Assembly: GCA_024277555.1 (NCBI GenBank)
Contig: JAJRUY010000005.1
Span: 1-5,032 of the forward strand
Direction of reading: 5' to 3'
DNA: 5,032 nucleotides
Source: Gammaproteobacteria bacterium
GTDB lineage: Bacteria > Pseudomonadota > Gammaproteobacteria > Chromatiales > Chromatiaceae
Shown: positions 4,158-5,032 of the stretch, piece by piece
How the letters are laid out: the number at the start of each line of letters is the position of its first letter
Numbering within the stretch: the stretch's first letter is position 1
The notes under the pieces: model-generated
Seen by the model: only the letters and a program-made list of their open reading frames with translations
Told to the model about the DNA's origin: nothing
Database searches by the model: none
Program-made: the position numbers and the translations under genes

Positions 4158-5032
4158 ATGAATCCACCCTCCAGCAATCCTGCTGTACGATCTGCCCCCT
4201 ATTCCTGGGGCGAAATGATACGCATGGTGCTTTCCCACCGCCGGGAGCTGGTCACCGCCAACATCATTGCCGTTCTCGGCACCTTGGCTTCTGTGCCCGT
4301 CCCCCTGCTGATGCCGCTGCTGGTGGATGAGGTGTTGCTGGATCAGCCCGGCACCCTGGTGGGCTGGAGCCAGAAGCTGTTTCCGGAAAGTTGGCAGGGG
4401 CCGGTTTTGTATATTCTTGCGGTGTTGTTTCTGACCCTGATACTGCGTTTTCTGGCACTTATTTTCAGCGTTTGGCAGGTACGGGAATTCACGCGTATCT
4501 CCAAGAACGTCATTTTCCGTATCCGCAAAGACCTGCTGCAGCGTCTCCAGCACTTTTCCATGGCGGAATACGAAGTCCTGGGCAGCAGCACCGTTGCCTC
4601 CCATCTGGTAACGGATCTGGATGTGGTGGATCAGTTCGTCAGCAATTCCACCAGCAAGTTCATTGTCGCCCTGCTGACAGTTATCGGCACTGCCGTGGTG
4701 CTGTTGTGGATGCACTGGCAGCTGGCACTGTTCATTCTGCTGCTGAACCCGCTGGTGGTGTATGTGACCACGCTTTTCGGGCACAAGATCAAGGAACTCA
4801 AAGGCCGGGAAAATCGCGCCTACCAGGCATTCCAGGAAGCCTTGGCGGAAACCCTGGACGCCATCGAACAAATCCGCGCCAGCAACCGGGAGCGCCATTA
4901 TATCTTGCGGATTATCGACAAGGCGGATCGCATCCGCAGCAGCTCCGCCAACTATGCGTGGAAAAGCGATGCGGCAACGCGCATGTCTTTCATGGTGTTT
5001 CTGTTTGGTTTTGACGTATTCCGCACCGTAAG
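4158..5032 (+). CDS. ABC exporter, fused membrane/ATPase type, membrane-domain fragment (runs off right edge)
   Basis: The frame is open for 291 codons to the window end, so the ATP-binding domain is not seen. The visible part is a type I exporter membrane domain: cytoplasmic N-tail (1-30), TM1 about 31-55 (LVTANIIAVLGTLASVPVPL) ending in PLLVDEVLL, TM2 about 82-106, a long first cytoplasmic loop (about 107-165) with RISKNVIFRIRKDLLQRLQ and HFSMAEYEVLGSSTVASHL, TM3 and TM4 about 168-207, then the second loop with FQEALAETLDAIEQIRASN (225-243). These are the usual landmarks of MsbA-like or peptide/toxin exporters. The substrate cannot be told. No Shine-Dalgarno precedes the ATG. Met20 (4215), preceded by GGGG, is an alternative start, but the residues before it are also plausible coding. 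It is transcribed divergently from the peptidase-TolC operon. Confidence 0.9.
   Translation, partial: MNPPSSNPAVRSAPYSWGEMIRMVLSHRRELVTANIIAVLGTLASVPVPLLMPLLVDEVLLDQPGTLVGWSQKLFPESWQGPVLYILAVLFLTLILRFLALIFSVWQVREFTRISKNVIFRIRKDLLQRLQHFSMAEYEVLGSSTVASHLVTDLDVVDQFVSNSTSKFIVALLTVIGTAVVLLWMHWQLALFILLLNPLVVYVTTLFGHKIKELKGRENRAYQAFQEALAETLDAIEQIRASNRERHYILRIIDKADRIRSSSANYAWKSDAATRMSFMVFLFGFDVFRTV

Noticed and set aside
4002..4898. 298-codon open frame on the minus strand
   Set aside because: It is antisense to the ABC exporter membrane domain, and its Gln/His-rich composition is typical of a reverse-frame shadow.
4391..5014. 207-codon open frame on the plus strand
   Set aside because: It lies in another frame of the same strand inside the exporter gene. 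The frame starting at 4158 gives clear membrane segments and family motifs, and this one does not.
1976..5032. Complete type I secretion system
   Set aside because: A TolC-like channel and an ABC exporter are neighbours, but no membrane-fusion protein or RTX-type substrate is visible, and the two genes are divergent. I keep it as a possibility only.

Overview
The window looks like a chromosomal segment of a gammaproteobacterium. The AroC sequence is close to the enterobacterial type, the TolC-family protein is typical of Proteobacteria, and the core genes are moderately GC-rich. I cannot place it to genus from sequence alone.

Layout, left to right. The left edge (1-49, minus strand) carries the first 16 codons of an unrecognised gene. 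Bases 50-410 hold no convincing gene but contain two structured non-coding elements: a 169-bp MITE-like unit with 19-bp terminal inverted repeats and four internal hairpins (139-307), and a 76-bp REP-like palindrome (319-394). Bases 402-846 have the anatomy of a single integron-type gene cassette: a 57-bp attC-like site, a matching core site 445 bp away, and one AT-rich gene for a small membrane-anchored protein of unknown function. No integrase gene and no second cassette are visible. The cassette sits directly downstream of aroC.

Bases 867-4095 (minus strand) form a compact three-gene operon in the order M23-family peptidase, TolC-family outer-membrane protein, chorismate synthase (aroC). 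The genes overlap by 4 bp (ATGA) and 1 bp (TAATG). The first two products act on or in the cell envelope. The third makes the last common precursor of aromatic amino acids, folate and quinones, and probably shares the transcript only for expression. A 62-bp intergenic region with back-to-back extended -10 elements separates this operon from a divergent gene (4158 to the right edge) that encodes the membrane domain of an ABC exporter. The exporter, TolC-like channel and envelope peptidase are neighbours and might contribute to one export or envelope function, but this is inference from position only.

The part most worth following up is 395-855. The lone cassette appears to interrupt a small perfect inverted repeat (AATACT/AGTATT) and lies beside two other repeat elements, so this spot downstream of aroC seems to collect small mobile DNA.
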